Below, piece after piece: positions 13,656-25,690 of a DNA stretch of 64,000 bases. The notes under the pieces are model-generated. The model searched no databases. It was given only the letters and a program-made list of their open reading frames with translations, and had not been told where the DNA came from. The stretch covers positions 1-64,000 of the forward strand of contig VWPU01017411.1 in the NCBI GenBank assembly GCA_013398955.1, in the 5' to 3' direction. The DNA is from Callaeas wilsoni (taxonomy: Eukaryota > Chordata > Aves > Passeriformes > Callaeidae). A program made the position numbers and the translations under genes. Position 1 is the first letter of the stretch. Every line of letters starts with the position of its first letter.

Positions 13656-16600
13656 GTAGAATCCTAACCTTTTTTTTGTGAGCAAGTGGAAAATGTATAC
13701 TCGCAAATACCAGTTATGTCTGATTTTATAATCGGCAAAATAACTGACTTACTGTTGTATATTTTCTTGCCAGTTTGCTGTTCTAGTCTGTGTTACAGGC
13801 TGCCTCTGTTCTCTTTGATTATGTGTTCTCTGGACTAGAGCTATTCCATGAGTTTATGGCAGGTGGTTAATTGTAAATAATATTTTGCCTAATAGAGCAT
13901 ATGTTAACACAAGAGACATTGTTTTGTCTTCAAATATCTGACTTCAAAGTTATCTTTAGAGTATGTAGAATTGCTAGGTGTCTTGAACGTAAGCTAAAGT
14001 AAAAAGGTTTTTATACATTTTTAGCTAGATGTGACTTAATGGGGGATAGGTGAGGTATAGGATTTTATAGATTTGCTGTTGAGCAGGAGACCGTGCTTTA
14101 AGACTTTCTGATGTCTGCATAAAGACATCTGGTGGTGTAAGCACAGGCTTACCAGATATGGCAAGTGACCTACTTCTGACATGGCTGGCAGCATGTGCAG
14201 GGAAAGGGCTTGAGTTGAGAATTAACTGTTTGGAATGAGCTCTGAGCCAGCTTCAGTCCTTGCAGTGTTTTGTTCTGACCCTGCGTGTAGCATTATTTGT
14301 GCAGATCATAGGTAAATTTTTTGTTACATAACTTCCATTTATATAAAAGTGTTGCGTGATCAAGCTGCCGTAGTTGAGTTGTTATTCAAGAGTTTTGTAA
14401 ATAATTTTGCTATAAGGTAGAAAACACAGCATAAAAATATATCTTTGTGACTATTGTGAATGATATTCTTATAAAAGAATCTATTTTTGAGGAATTTGCA
14501 TGAAACAATCTTTTGCACTGGAAAAAAAAATGAATAGTTCTGCTTGATTACTTAAATAAGTTGTCTTTTCTTTCATTTTCCTGTTCCTCTGATAAGTAGA
14601 GCTTCTTTCTTCAGAGGCAACTAGCAGTAAATGGTAGAAAACAGAAAGGCAAATGAGTCTGAAATGCAGTAAGAACCTCTTTCCTGTTTGCTTTAGAACC
14701 AAGTTGCAATCTGGAATCATTTAAACAGTTTTTAATCTAAGGGTTTAATTTAAAATATATACAAAGCTTTCATTACCTGCCTTGGTACACAGGTGTAACG
14801 AAGCCCTGCCATTACATACTGTAATTGTTTATTTCTCAATATTAACATTACCAGTTCAAGAGTACTGTAAAGTAATTTTCATACAGTTGAGCATATTTCT
14901 CAAGATGCTGCTTGTCTGTCCCTTAATTTTCAGGCTACCCGTATATTTCCCACAAGAGACATGTTACAATGAGCTGTATATATGGACCCTGCACATGTGT
15001 AATTAGAGGACTGTGCAGTAGCAAATGGTATATGCCTGATGTGAGGCTAAGTTGCCTCAGTTTCTCTCTGAATATTATTGGGCATTTGTGTTTAATGTAG
15101 AAAAGAAACTAAATAGTTGGTGTTTTATCTTTGAAGGGAGTAGTCTTAATAAAAGGATTCTTCAATAAAATGCTGAGCTGAGTAAGAGTTAACGTGAGTT
15201 AGTGATTGTTTTATTGGTCTGAATTTGGTGTAAAGCACAATGAATGTAATAAAAGAGTATTTTATTACAGCTATAAACCTGCTGGCAGGCAGGGTCAGAA
15301 AGTACTTCTATATGGTTCCTGTTACAAAAATAAGTCAGTCGCCCATCTCTCATTACATATCTTTCAGAGTTACACCATTTTATTGTAAAAAACAATTGTG
15401 TCAATATTTAATTTCTGAGAGTATTTTTTGTCTTTTTCTATGATCAGTGTTGATAAATGCCTCAAACATTACTTTCAGTTAGTATAAAAATAACTTCTTA
15501 CCTTATATTATCACAATATTCATGACAAAGTTCCTTGAAACATTTTTTAAATCATATAAGAAATTGTTTTGCTTGAATAACTGGGCCTGCATGTGGCTGA
15601 ACAGGCAAAAGTTGGTTCTTGGAGTGGAATGAAGTGGAATAGACTAATGGACTTGAATCTCTAGCCAAGTGCCACTCTTGCAGCAGTAATGTCAGGGGAC
15701 AGAAAAGCAGACCTTGAGCTTTGGAGGAAGGCCACAGGCAGGCATCTTCCTGGGTACATATTTATTTACTTTTAAAAATCTATCTATCTATCTATCTATC
15801 TATCTGTCTATCCCTCTTTTGCTAAAACAATCCTAAAACAACAGACCAAGCAAATTATGTCCTCTCTAGGGATGATGCCCATTTGAGACTTGCTACACAC
15901 ATGCTAGGTCAAGGTCTGTCTTTCGCAGTTATTTGTTTGCAACTACATGTCATTTTTTAATATATATTTAATTTCCATATGTGCAGTTATAAATGCAACT
16001 GTGATTACTGTTATGTCTCTGTGTCGTCCTTTTACTTGTATGTTCCATAGGACTGAAATTCTGGAGTTGTTCAGCATGGAGTGAATATCTGCTTAACTCT
16101 AAGCGTCAGGGAAGATGGTTTTAGTTGGTAAAATATTCTGAATTTGAAGTCTTACCCTTAACATAGTTCAGGTTTTAGAGTTTTCTTAGGCTATTTGAAT
16201 TGTCACGTTGGTTCTGTGAGCTATTTCGACTAGTTTTGAAACTCAGTTTAGGAGAAATGCTTCTCTCGCAAAGCTTTTCTGCTGGCCATGCTGTCCTCTG
16301 GTGGCAGTCTGGGAACTTCAGGAAACAAATGCAAAGCATCCCAAAAATGTGAAGCTCTGTGTAAATACACATCAAAGGGGAACAAGGCAGAATTTCCAGC
16401 TAAGTTGTAAGACAAATTAGAGGGGGACTTTTGGTGTTTGGTTGGATATGAGGCTTTTGCTTAGGTAATCATCAAGCTTCCCACGGTAATTCACAGTGAA
16501 ATGGAAAGGAAGTAAAGATGGTGAAGTTTAAAAAAATCCAACCAACCAAAAAATTCCACAACGACAAAACCCACTGAAAAATTGCTGCTCAAATGTCTTG

Positions 16601-16699
16601 TATTCTCTGTAATCATAAGCACCAAGTTTTATAATTGTATCCTCAAGAATAATTTTCTAACTCTTACATCCATTTTTTCTTCTTGTTTTGTTTTAACAG
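13656..16699 (+). other. Intron between P2 first exon and exon 2
   Basis: About 3 kb of intron. It carries a TATC tetranucleotide microsatellite at 15778-15813 and ends in a T-rich polypyrimidine tract and TTTTAACAG acceptor at 16699. I see no exon, RNA gene or recognisable transposon in it. Confidence 0.75.
15778..15813. repeat. (TATC)n microsatellite
   Basis: About six to seven uninterrupted TATC units, followed by degenerate TGTC and TATCC units. A simple tandem repeat inside the intron, likely polymorphic, with no sign of function. Confidence 0.9.
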
Positions 16700-16849
16700 A
16701 GACTAAGCATGGAGGAAGCAAGAATGGAAAGAAAGAAGGCCTCTCTGGAAGCTCATTTTTCACCTGGTTTATGGTAATTGCTTTGCTGGGAGTTTGGACA
16801 TCAGTAGCAGTTGTCTGGTTTGAACTTGTAGATTATGAAGAAGTTCTAG
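16700..16849 (+). CDS. ASPH: ASPH exon 2: shared membrane anchor
   Basis: This 150-base exon encodes the cytosolic ETKHGG segment, a short basic linker (KNGKKE), a single membrane helix of about 20 residues starting FFTWFMVIALLGVW, and the first luminal residues FELVDYEEVL. In P1 numbering the helix covers about residues 40-60. It is the signal anchor of a type II protein in the ER/SR membrane and is common to junctin, junctate and the hydroxylase. It is nearly identical to the mammalian sequence. The acceptor is TTAACAG and the donor is CTAG|GTAAGA at 16850; both ends are phase 1. It is the most diagnostic exon in the window. Confidence 0.97.
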
Positions 16850-17574
16850 GTAAGAATTTTAAATCTTAAGATTTTTCTAGTAATACTATGATATGCATTT
16901 AATGAACGGCATTTTATATTTTTTGATAAATGATTTGTCTACTATAGTGTTTGCAAATGACCTGCACGATAAGAATAGGCAGTGTAGTTCAAAATGTATG
17001 TTTTAATGCTGAACACTATTATGATGTTAAAATGGGGTTCTCATAAAAGGGTATTAACATCCTGTAGGATGTCTTTGTAACATGCATGCTGTAGTTTGAG
17101 AGGTCGGCTAAATAAGCAGCTTGAATTTAAGCTCTCAGAAACTTGCAGCAGTGGTTGAAAGTGGGCAGCTGATGTTAGCTGTGCTCTGATGGACTGTGAT
17201 GCCTATAGGGTCAGGACAACTCATCAGTCATCCTCTCACAAGTGAGATGTTGAATGACCTCAGTTTTAACCCTACAGCGGTGATAATGATATCTCAATAT
17301 GACAATTTTAAGACAGTACTGCTAATATAATATTTAAGGTTACAAATTAATATCTCAAATTTCAGGATGTATGTCCACAGGTACAGGTGTTGTCCCTGAT
17401 ATTGTAGGATTCAACATGCACTTTTGCACCTGGTGGCTTTACAACATTTACAAATCTGTTGGTACATGCTTTTTTTCATCTGGACTGTTTTTTTTTAAGG
17501 GAAGCTTCTTCTTTGAAACTTAATTGGGTCTAGTGATGCAAATAATGTTTTTTGTATTTTTACTATGCATGCAG
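16850..17574 (+). other. Intron 2
   Basis: 725 bases with normal GTAAGA donor and TGCATGCAG acceptor. No further feature seen. Confidence 0.8.
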
Positions 17575-17619
17575 CCAAAGCAAAGGATTTCCGTTATAAC
17601 TTGTCAGAGGTCCTACAAG
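17575..17619 (+). CDS. ASPH: ASPH optional exon 3 (15-residue juxtamembrane insert)
   Basis: A 45-base, phase 1-1 exon encoding AKAKDFRYNLSEVLQ, placed just inside the lumen after the membrane helix. The same peptide is present in mammalian junctin and some ASPH isoforms, so this is a conserved cassette. When skipped, exon 2 joins exon 4 directly as EEVLGKLGIYD. It contains an N-L-S sequon on the luminal side, so N-glycosylation is possible, but that is inference. The acceptor is GCATGCAG and the donor is CAAG|GTAGGA at 17620. It is flanked by stops in the same frame and is too short to show as a simple open frame. Confidence 0.9.
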
Positions 17620-18882
17620 GTAGGATATTAGAGAAATAAGCTTGCTTTACAGTCCCTTGGCTGAAAGTTTTGGTTTACTTTAATATGGTTTTAATTTTTT
17701 TTAAGAATTACGCTTCTTCTGCAGTGACATGAAGCTCAGTCATTTCTCATCTGTCTCATTCTTCATGGTTTCGAAGATGATATAATTCTTATTTCTAGAG
17801 AGTTATATTTTTGCACCAGTCTTCTGTGTTTATCCATAAAGATACAGCGCCTTTCTAATGGGTTGCTTCCATACGATGGTGATGGACATATTTTTGTCTA
17901 TTCTAGACCCAAGTCTGAATTTTTTCTTCCACAAAACTGTTTTCTGATTTTCTAAGTACCATATTAAGAGCTATATTTCATTTATTTTGGTAGCAAGAAA
18001 GTTCTACCTCCATTTAGAGAATGACAAGTGTAGTAAACTGTCAGACTATAAGGACACAGAGTTCTGCAAGCTGTGCAGAGTTTGATCCTGTTGAAAGTTG
18101 TGTCTGAATTTTATCCAGCCTATAATTAGATAACTCTCTACTTGTTTGGTGGTCCCAGGACACTTCAAATCCTGGATACTGGATACAAATTCTATACTGA
18201 AAATTCTCTTTTAATAGAAACTAAGTTCTCCTTTTGCATATACTTAGGGCTGATAGAGCTGCAGTTCCAAAAACAAAAGGTGAGAAAACTGATTTATTAG
18301 TCATGTATGAAAGGATGGACAACTTTTTTTGTCTGCATAGAAGGTTATACAATTGTTGGTAAAATTTGTGAATGGTTTTCCTTTGTCAGGGAAGTAGGCT
18401 GCTTACTTTCTGTTAACTTGGCACTAAAAGCTATATACCTATACACCTTTCTCTTTTCTGAGAATTTAGAATTGCAGGAAGTGTGTAATCAGAAGACAAA
18501 TGGCAATTATTTTACAAATTTTTGTTTTATTATTTTCCCTCAATCATGTTGAATGTTTCTCGTGAACTTAAATTTTATTCTGAGCAAAGCATGTCCATGT
18601 CAAGTACATAATTACAGACTTGCTTTAAATCTACAGGCTGCAAAATCAATGTGCAGGACAAAGACAAACTTGTGTTTGGTCTAGGAAATACGGAGAGAAA
18701 CTTGAAATATTTGTAGTATTTCCCAGGAAATTTAAAATGTGGTTACAAAGATTACAGCTAAATTGTTAAAAAACATATGGTAACAGCCTAGCATTGACAG
18801 TCAACCACTGCACATTGAAAGCTCTGCTGGAACAAATGGCCAAATCCCTAATTGTCTTTTCTTCCTCTCTTTATGCTTCTAG
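17620..18882 (+). other. Intron 3
   Basis: 1.26 kb of AT-rich intron ending in a pyrimidine-rich TTTCTTCCTCTCTTTATGCTTCTAG acceptor. The open frame at 18307-18552 has no splice context and no recognisable similarity. Nothing else seen. Confidence 0.75.
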
Positions 18883-18951
18883 GCAAGCTTGGAATATATG
18901 ATGCTGATGGAGATGGAGATTTTGATGTGGAAGATGCTAAAGTATTGCTAG
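18883..18951 (+). CDS. ASPH: ASPH exon 4: EF-hand-like calcium loop
   Basis: This 69-base exon encodes GKLGIYDADGDGDFDVEDAK-VLL. Its core, DADGDGDFDVED, is a 12-residue EF-hand-type loop with acidic ligands at positions 1, 3, 5, 7, 9 and 12. It lies in the ER/SR lumen and is shared by all main isoforms. Mammals have DVDD where this has DVED. The donor is not GT: the exon ends CTAG and the intron begins GCAAGT, the preferred form of a GC-AG donor. Only this boundary keeps phase 1 into exons 5, 6 and 8. The nearby GTACAA at 18956 would shift the frame. Confidence 0.95.
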   Translation, partial: ASLEYMMLMEMEILMWKMLKYC

Positions 18952-21900
18952 GCAAGTACAAATACAGGTGGAACAATCTGTATAATTTAGTTGGCATGTT
19001 CATGTTTGGCTTTTTTTTTTTAAAGTCAAAACAATATTTCTGGTTTGTTTGTTTTTTCCTAGTTTGAAAACTTAAGTTGATTTCATTGGGATGGTTTTTT
19101 TTCTTGATGCAAGTTGTAGGATTGGGTGTGTACCTCATACCAATTTTTGTTCTTTTTCTTCTAATATAGCAATGTTAGTGGAAAGCATTTAATTACTTAC
19201 AGGATGATTTTGAGATTAGATGGTTGATGCTGCTGTATTGAATATTGAAAGATGGTTGAAATTATCTATAAATTCATCAGATGCAGGACCTAAGATGCTT
19301 CAAGAGTGAAAACATTGTTTATGTTAACATGTTAAGCCAGGTCCACTTTAAAATTACTTTAAACATGCCTTTGTACTACTTAGATGGCTATTTGTTTAGT
19401 GTATTTTTGTACTGTCTTTCCTCTATTCTGAATTCTCCACAAGTCTGTTCATTTTCTTTGCCCTTCAAAAACAGTACGTGACATGAATTTTTCTTCTCTG
19501 ACATTGAAACATTGGGTTTAGGCTTCTGTTCCTTGTAATTGTGAGAATGTCTTTCTGCTCACTTGTATCTTCAAAGGGAAATTTCAATCTCTAGACATGT
19601 TTTATGATACTGTTCTTCACCTACATCTTTTAAAGCACTGCCTTCTTCAGCTTCACAGTCAAGCATTGGATAGATACTTCTTGCATACCTAATGGTAGAA
19701 ATTTTACTAAAGTTTATTTTTCTTTAGTTTTTCTTTAGTTGGTTTGTTCAAATTTAAACCTCTGCTGAGCACACAAACCTGTAAAATTAAACAAATGAAC
19801 AAACAACGAATCCCCCAGCACAGTAACTAATAGCTTGAGCAGAGGACAAAATGGAATGTATCAAACTAGTCAAACAAAATGGAGTGTATCAAACTAGTAG
19901 TACATTAGGATGTTATGGTTTGCTATTATTTCAAATTCATATGCCATAAAAATCAGTTTATCATAATTTTATTTTTCCTAATTTTATCTAGAGAAATGTG
20001 TTCATTTGTTTAATCCCTTCACACTTTCTAGAAAACCCATGTAATCAATTGAATCCATTTGCAGTGGTGTGAATGTGAGAGTCACTCCAAAGAATCTCCA
20101 GTGCTCTGAATGGCTTCAGAGCTACAGACTGGGTGTTAATTATAACTGGTGACTAAAATAATACTTGGTATAGTTATAATCCTAATCTTTCTCTGTCTAT
20201 TATGTAGTGTATAGAAACTGGATATCCTTTTCTTGACAGTCATATGCAGCCAGAAACATTCTGCTGCTTTGTTCCATCTCTGTTTCATGCAGCCTGATAT
20301 AGCTGGGAGTTTTGCCAGTACATGAAAGTGTTTCTATTATAAGCTTGTCTTATCATGCATTTAAACCTTGTACTTCAAATTTGACCTTAAGAGGTCACAG
20401 ATCAAAATTTATTTTTATTATTTTTGAAAAGTTGCTTAGAAATAGGATTTAATCTCATTTAAATTTGAGAATAATTTTCACAGTATGAAAGAAATGATAA
20501 ATTTTTAAGTTTTCTGACACCGATAAAATTATGAATATAAAAATATATTTTTTCTAATAACTAGCATGTTATACTATTAACTGAACTTCCTTGTGAATTA
20601 CTATGCTTGTTTGCATTTAAATTTTAATACAAAATAAAAAATGAGCACCACAATGCAGACTGAAATTACTTCATTGATGCAGAAACTAGAATTCCCTCTT
20701 GAGGAATTTTTCATCCAGAATTAAGTCACTGTAGTAAAGGAAACTGAATAGTAAGCCTACTTCCTGAATATTGAGTGAAAAGCTCCTTTTATTTGTGAGG
20801 ATTTTGTTAGTACATATGCTGTATTTGAAGGCTTGTTACTTTCTGAGATTTTTTTCTGGGTCAGACTGCCATAAGAACAAGTGGTTTCTCTGGTACAAAA
20901 GGAATTACTGCAGTTTGCTGTTTAATGATAGGAATTCATATGCTTTCTTCTCTTCTGTTCTTTAGCTATTACAGAACTAGTATTGTGTATTGAAGTTGTG
21001 ATATGTACAGTGGTTTAATGATGTTCACTTCCATAACCTTTAGTTTTCACTATAAATTTCAAGATTGAATTTCATATTAATGGTAAATATCTTTTAAGTT
21101 TAAATTAATTTAATTAACGTTTTGAGAAATGCTTCTGCCAGTGTGAGTTTATTTTCTATTTCAAATAATGGTTTACTAGCTGATAATTTCATAATTTTCT
21201 GTACTACTTGGCCATACCTAAATAGAAGAATTAAAATTTATTATTTTATTTCTTGTTTATATAAGGTATGATAGGATCTGTTCTTTTTTATTTGTTGGAA
21301 TCAAAGCAGGTTTCATGATTAGGTTCTCTTGAGGGATTTGCATAATTTTCAAAAAGGTGTGCGAGAAGTTTCTTCTTCCCCTCTTCCCCCACACCCCATG
21401 TAAGAGAAGTAAAAAAACCAAAAAAACCAAACCACCCAGACCCCCTGCAGTCAACCAATTGCAAGTAATTATGGAATATTGTAGCCTTTATTAAAAAATT
21501 ATCTGTGGTGGAAATGTGAACTTATTGAAGCTAGTCTGCCATTATCTTGCAGATTTTGTCTTTTTCATAGATATTTGTGAGGTTCTGTTTACAGAATTCC
21601 TTCTGGTAATGGGAGGAGCGGCTTTGTACTCTTGTCCTTTGGGAGCTGCTGGTTGCAGTACTTTGCTTCCCAGTTTTTGTCCACTTCACTCTGATTGTCC
21701 TCTGAAGGATGTTACTCTTAAGGGGGAGTGCTATACATCTGACCTTGCTTTAGATCAATATGGAGAAGCAATGACTTTAGTGGTATTACCAAAAAATGGC
21801 ATGTATTGGGGTACCAATGTCTGTTGTAATAGTGACTTTGGAGCCAAGCTGTTTCTTTTGTACTTCTGTCCCTTTTAACAAGCAACAATATCCTGAGAAA

Positions 21901-24900
21901 TTCTGCTTAAATGATTGCATTAGTTAGTACAGTTTTGGAACTGCAGTTACAGAAGACAATCCCTTTATTGTTTGCGTGCATTTTGTTCAGAGTTGTCTAG
22001 CTATGCAGAAAATGGAAAAACCCCATCCTAATGTATCAGCAGTCAAATAGTAATAAGAAGTAGAATCCAAGTAAAAAATCTTCTTTTCCCTTGGTTCACC
22101 TGCAGTAGAAAAATATGTTTGCAGGCAATCACACTGAGATTGCACGTTCAAAAAAATCAGTAATGAGATAATAGGCGTTAAAAGAATGCTTTTGCACAGT
22201 TCACCTGTTTAGGATATGTTTCATGCTCTTCCCTGTTTTTCTTGTGTTCTACTGTAGCACTTTCAAATATTAAAGATTGGCTTGTGCTCATTTTCCTAAA
22301 AAGGGTGTTTACAAGAGAAGAAAGACTTTGTCTTGTTACATACATGTAGGGAAGTCCTGTGCCCTACTGCTTGTGGTAACTGTTGAACAGATAAATGTTT
22401 TGACTCCTTCGTTCACTTGGATTTAAAGAGTCATGTTAAGACTTCTCTTGAAATAAAGTAGCTATATCCTGTGAGTCCCTGCTTTAATAAGGCATGGCTG
22501 CTTGATTGGGCAGCTCTGCTTTTGTCACCATTTTCAGACACTTGTTATGATGTTTTTGTGAGCTTATCAGTTTTTACTTTGAAAAGCAGTTCTTCTTGAT
22601 TATGGGTATGAATGAAGACAAAAAATAAGAGTATTAATTAGTTGGGGCTTATTTGGTACTCTTTCTTAGAAAACAAGATAAACATAAGAAGTCCTGTGGT
22701 TTTTTCTTTAACTCAGGCTGAAGTGTTGTCTGAGGGTTTTTTTGGTTTTGTTCTTGGATTTTTTTTTTGTTAAATTCAAAGGGCGTTGTCTTCATCTTGG
22801 ATTATTTTTGCAAAGAATTGTAAAGAAAGGATTTAGGTTTTGTTGTTTGGTGTTTTTTTTGACAAAGACTGTAAGACACATTCTTCCAGTTTCTGTTGTT
22901 CTCTTTGGTGTCCTAGTATTTTCAAAGAAAATATGCTGCTGTACTCCATTTTATAAACATAATTGCCCAAAAGTCTTATTCTTGACTTAGTGCAAGAACA
23001 GGGGCACCTGTATGATTCTGCATGTGTTTACAAACATCACTTCTAAAGCCTGAGGTCTTCTGGGAGTGGTGTGTTGTTTTTTTTTTTTTTTTTTCGTTTT
23101 TTTTTGTTGGTTTTTTTTTTCCATTTTGTTTTTATATAAGATTCTGACAGATTAGAATGACACAAGTACTATTAATTCTGCATTTATAACTTAGATTGTA
23201 CTTTCAGGATTTTTAGATTCAAGTTTCAATTCTTGTATTGAGATTTCATTCTTGAATAAATATCCTTACTTTAGTTTATGTTTTTACATCTTGTGTGATC
23301 CAAATTTTGAAAACAAATTAGAATAAGTGACTACTGTGCATAAAGTTGTTTATAAAATTTAATTTTTATAGAACTAAGCCATGGAAGAAGTTGGAGAGGG
23401 ATATTTATAATACCTTGATTGCCTCCTGGATTCAATCTGTCATTTTTAAACCTTTGGGCTATCCAGTGAAAAGTTAAAGAGAATGGCTGGTCACTCAAGT
23501 AGAGGTTCTGGACATCCAGGTACAAGGATGTGGAATATCATGGACTTGGAAGTTTCCTCAGAATTATCATTGATACTTTCACTATGTGCTGTAAGAAAAA
23601 CATGTTGAAATGTGTTAAATGTCTCTGCCATGAACTTCTGTATCTTGAATGTTTCATTAACCTGCATCTAATATTGCTTTGTAATCTGCATGTGCAACAT
23701 GTTCACTTAATTTTGTTTCAACAATCTGTCTTCACCTTCAGCTCACTTTTCTGCTTGTCCTTTCAACATAAATGAAGGTTTGTTCTGGTTAGAAGTGGGG
23801 GAAATTCCTCCCTCTGCAGCTTTAAAGCATACCAGTAATTGTTTGTTGTTGCCTGGTCATTCTGTTGTGCTTTTCCTAGAATGGAAAATGTGAAATGTTA
23901 TCTAGTAACAACTGTAAAAAAGAGTGATTCTAATTAAAAAACAACGAACAAACCTAGGCAAGACCTCTCCAAAAAACAGGAGGGCAAAGAAGCATTAGCC
24001 ATGGCTTATTTACACTTTACAAATGCCATTTTGATCAGTGGGTCTTGTAACATAAAATAGTAACTTCTAATGCTAGGGAGTTTAGCAGTGATGAGCTCGC
24101 TCTTTGCTGTTCTGGCCTTCTCTACTTTAGCTCTTTACCCTGCTTCAGATTTTCTATATAACAGAACTTATACCCTGTATTGGCTACCTATTCATTTTTA
24201 ACTAGTGTTCTGTATATCCTCAGGTGTGGAAATAATTCCCGAGGATCAAGTGCATTGTATAGAAGATCTATCATAAAAAAAAATGTTTGAGAAGCATGAA
24301 TGAGTTAAAAAACTCAAACAAGCAAACAAACTGCAAAATGACACCCCCCAGCAATCAGAATCCTCACTTCTAAGCAAAATCAAAATTCTGCATGATAGAA
24401 TGTTATCCTTAACAGTGTGTCTGTGACAAGTTTGCTTATATAGTCTTTGCTTTTAAATGTTATTCTCGACCATCAGTTGCAGGCTCTCAAATTTGAACAT
24501 GATTGTTTAAAAAATAAAGAAAACAAATTGAGTGATTTTAAAGTAGTAGATTACTGATAAAAAATTGTCTAAAAGTGAATGCTGTGGCAGAAAACCTGAA
24601 TATAAATGGGTTTAGTTATAGGACAAGGAAGAAAGGAAAGTAAAGCTATTGCTGGTTTTTCGTTGTGGGTTTTTTTTTTTTTTTTTTGTAAGATTCTGGC
24701 ATAATATTTTGCATGTTTATTGCCCAAATTATACTCTGTATTGGAAAGATTTAATATTCTTAACATCCTTCTATTTCCTAGTTAGCATCCCTGTAAAGAC
24801 TTCTGTCTGTGACAAGAGATGTCTTTCACAGATCCTCCTTTTACAGTTTCCTCTTTCCACCTAACTGCTGTCTCTTTTTTCCCCTTCCCTCTCTCTCTCT

Positions 24901-24921
24901 CTTTCCTCTATTCTTGTATAG
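18952..24921 (+). other. Intron 4 (GC-AG type)
   Basis: A 6 kb intron with a GCAAGT donor. It contains a two-copy 28-base tandem duplication at 19846-19898, long T runs at about 23076-23120 and 24669-24689, and a long CT-rich tract at 24870-24915 that serves as the polypyrimidine tract of exon 5. The 120-codon open frame at 21516-21878 has no similarity I recognise. No transposon was recognised. Confidence 0.75.
19846..19898. repeat. Two-copy tandem duplication, period 28
   Basis: ACAAAATGGAATGTATCAAA occurs at 19846 and again from 19874 with one base changed (GAATG to GAGTG). Each copy continues into CTAGT. It looks like a small local duplication in the intron. Confidence 0.9.
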
Positions 24922-25095
24922 GCCTGACCAAAGATGGCAGTAATGAAAATATTGATTCCCTTGAGGAAGTCCTTAATATTTTAGCAGAGGAAAGCTCTGA
25001 TTGGTTTTATGGCTTTCTCTCATTTCTCTATGATGTATTGACTCCTTTTGAAATACTAGAAGAAGAAGAGAGCGAAGCAGCAGATGATGTTGATG
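24922..25095 (+). CDS. ASPH: ASPH exon 5: optional luminal helix exon
   Basis: This 174-base, phase 1-1 exon adds 58 luminal residues: TKDGSNENIDSLEEVLNILA, then an aromatic stretch (SSDWFYGFLSFLYDVLTPFE) and an acidic end (EEEESEAADDVD). It follows the calcium loop in some mammalian ASPH isoforms and is skipped in junctin. The aromatic part could be a membrane-associated or amphipathic helix; that is inference. The acceptor TATAG follows an unusually long CT-rich tract. The donor is GATG|GTACGT at 25096. If the donor is not used, translation continues as described in the next entry. Confidence 0.94.
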
Positions 25096-25163
25096 GTACG
25101 TCACAGAATGAAGGGGTTCAGGGAAAAAAGACTTGTGTTATTTTGGATTTACAGAACCAGTGA
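25096..25163 (+). CDS. ASPH: ASPH exon 5 read-through C-terminus (short isoform end)
   Basis: If the exon 5 donor is skipped, the frame stays open for 22 residues, from after VD to a TGA at 25161: GTSQNEGVQGKKTCVILDLQ then NQ. As I recall, short mammalian ASPH isoforms end in nearly the same peptide (TSQNEGVQGK-TCVILDL-NQ). Conserved coding in what is otherwise intron indicates a real alternative last exon. The product would be a small SR/ER membrane protein with anchor, calcium loop and exon 5 but no junctin tail. Polyadenylation signals follow at 25383 and 25651. Confidence 0.8.
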
Positions 25164-25690
25164 CTGAGAGACTAATTCGATTGGCTTTTGAAAATGTCCA
25201 TGAAATCATCAGTCTTAATATAACAAGAATTTATGGCATTGAGGGGAACCTCCCAAATGGACACTATAAAGATTGAACAAAAGTTAGGCATGCAATGCTG
25301 TTTCAGTAGTTGAAAGCCTTTCAATACTTCTTCCATTTTTGTGACAGGATTACACGTATTACACAGGTGTGTAAATATGTAGAATAAAACATGTATCTGT
25401 GGTTGTGTAGTTGGTTTCTGTATGTGCTTCAATTTGTGCATTTTGTGCACAAAAGTTACAAAGCTTAAGTGTAATAATCTCTACTGTTAACGCTACAACA
25501 TTTGTCTTTCTAGCAAACATTAACTGAAGCATTTTGTAACAGCCTTGGTTATAAAGTATTCTAGCATGACTGCATTTTGTAAATACATATTTATATGTTA
25601 ATCCTTAATATAGACATGACAATGATAATTCTCCTGTGAAATACAATTTTAATAAATAACTTATTTTGTGATTCACTGATTTCTCAGATA
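25164..25690 (+). terminator. ASPH: 3'UTR and poly(A) signals of the short isoform
   Basis: AATAAA at 25383-25388 is followed within 20-60 bases by a GT-rich tract (TGTATCTGTGGTTGTGTAG), a good cleavage and polyadenylation context. A second AATAAA at 25651-25656 is followed by TTATTTTGTG. Either could end the exon 5 read-through transcript. Which one is used cannot be decided from sequence. Confidence 0.65.

Noticed and set aside
15778..15813. Regular repeats that might suggest an array
   Set aside because: A plain TATC microsatellite with no spacers. No CRISPR-like or other array structure exists in the window.
21516..21878. 120-codon open frame on the plus strand inside intron 4
   Set aside because: No family resemblance, no in-phase splice sites and no promoter context. 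Frames of this length are expected by chance in 64 kb read in six frames.
23060..23125. Long T runs that could be the poly(A) tail of a minus-strand retrocopy
   Set aside because: No coding or repeat-derived sequence and no target-site duplication could be recognised beside the runs. Treated as simple T-rich sequence.
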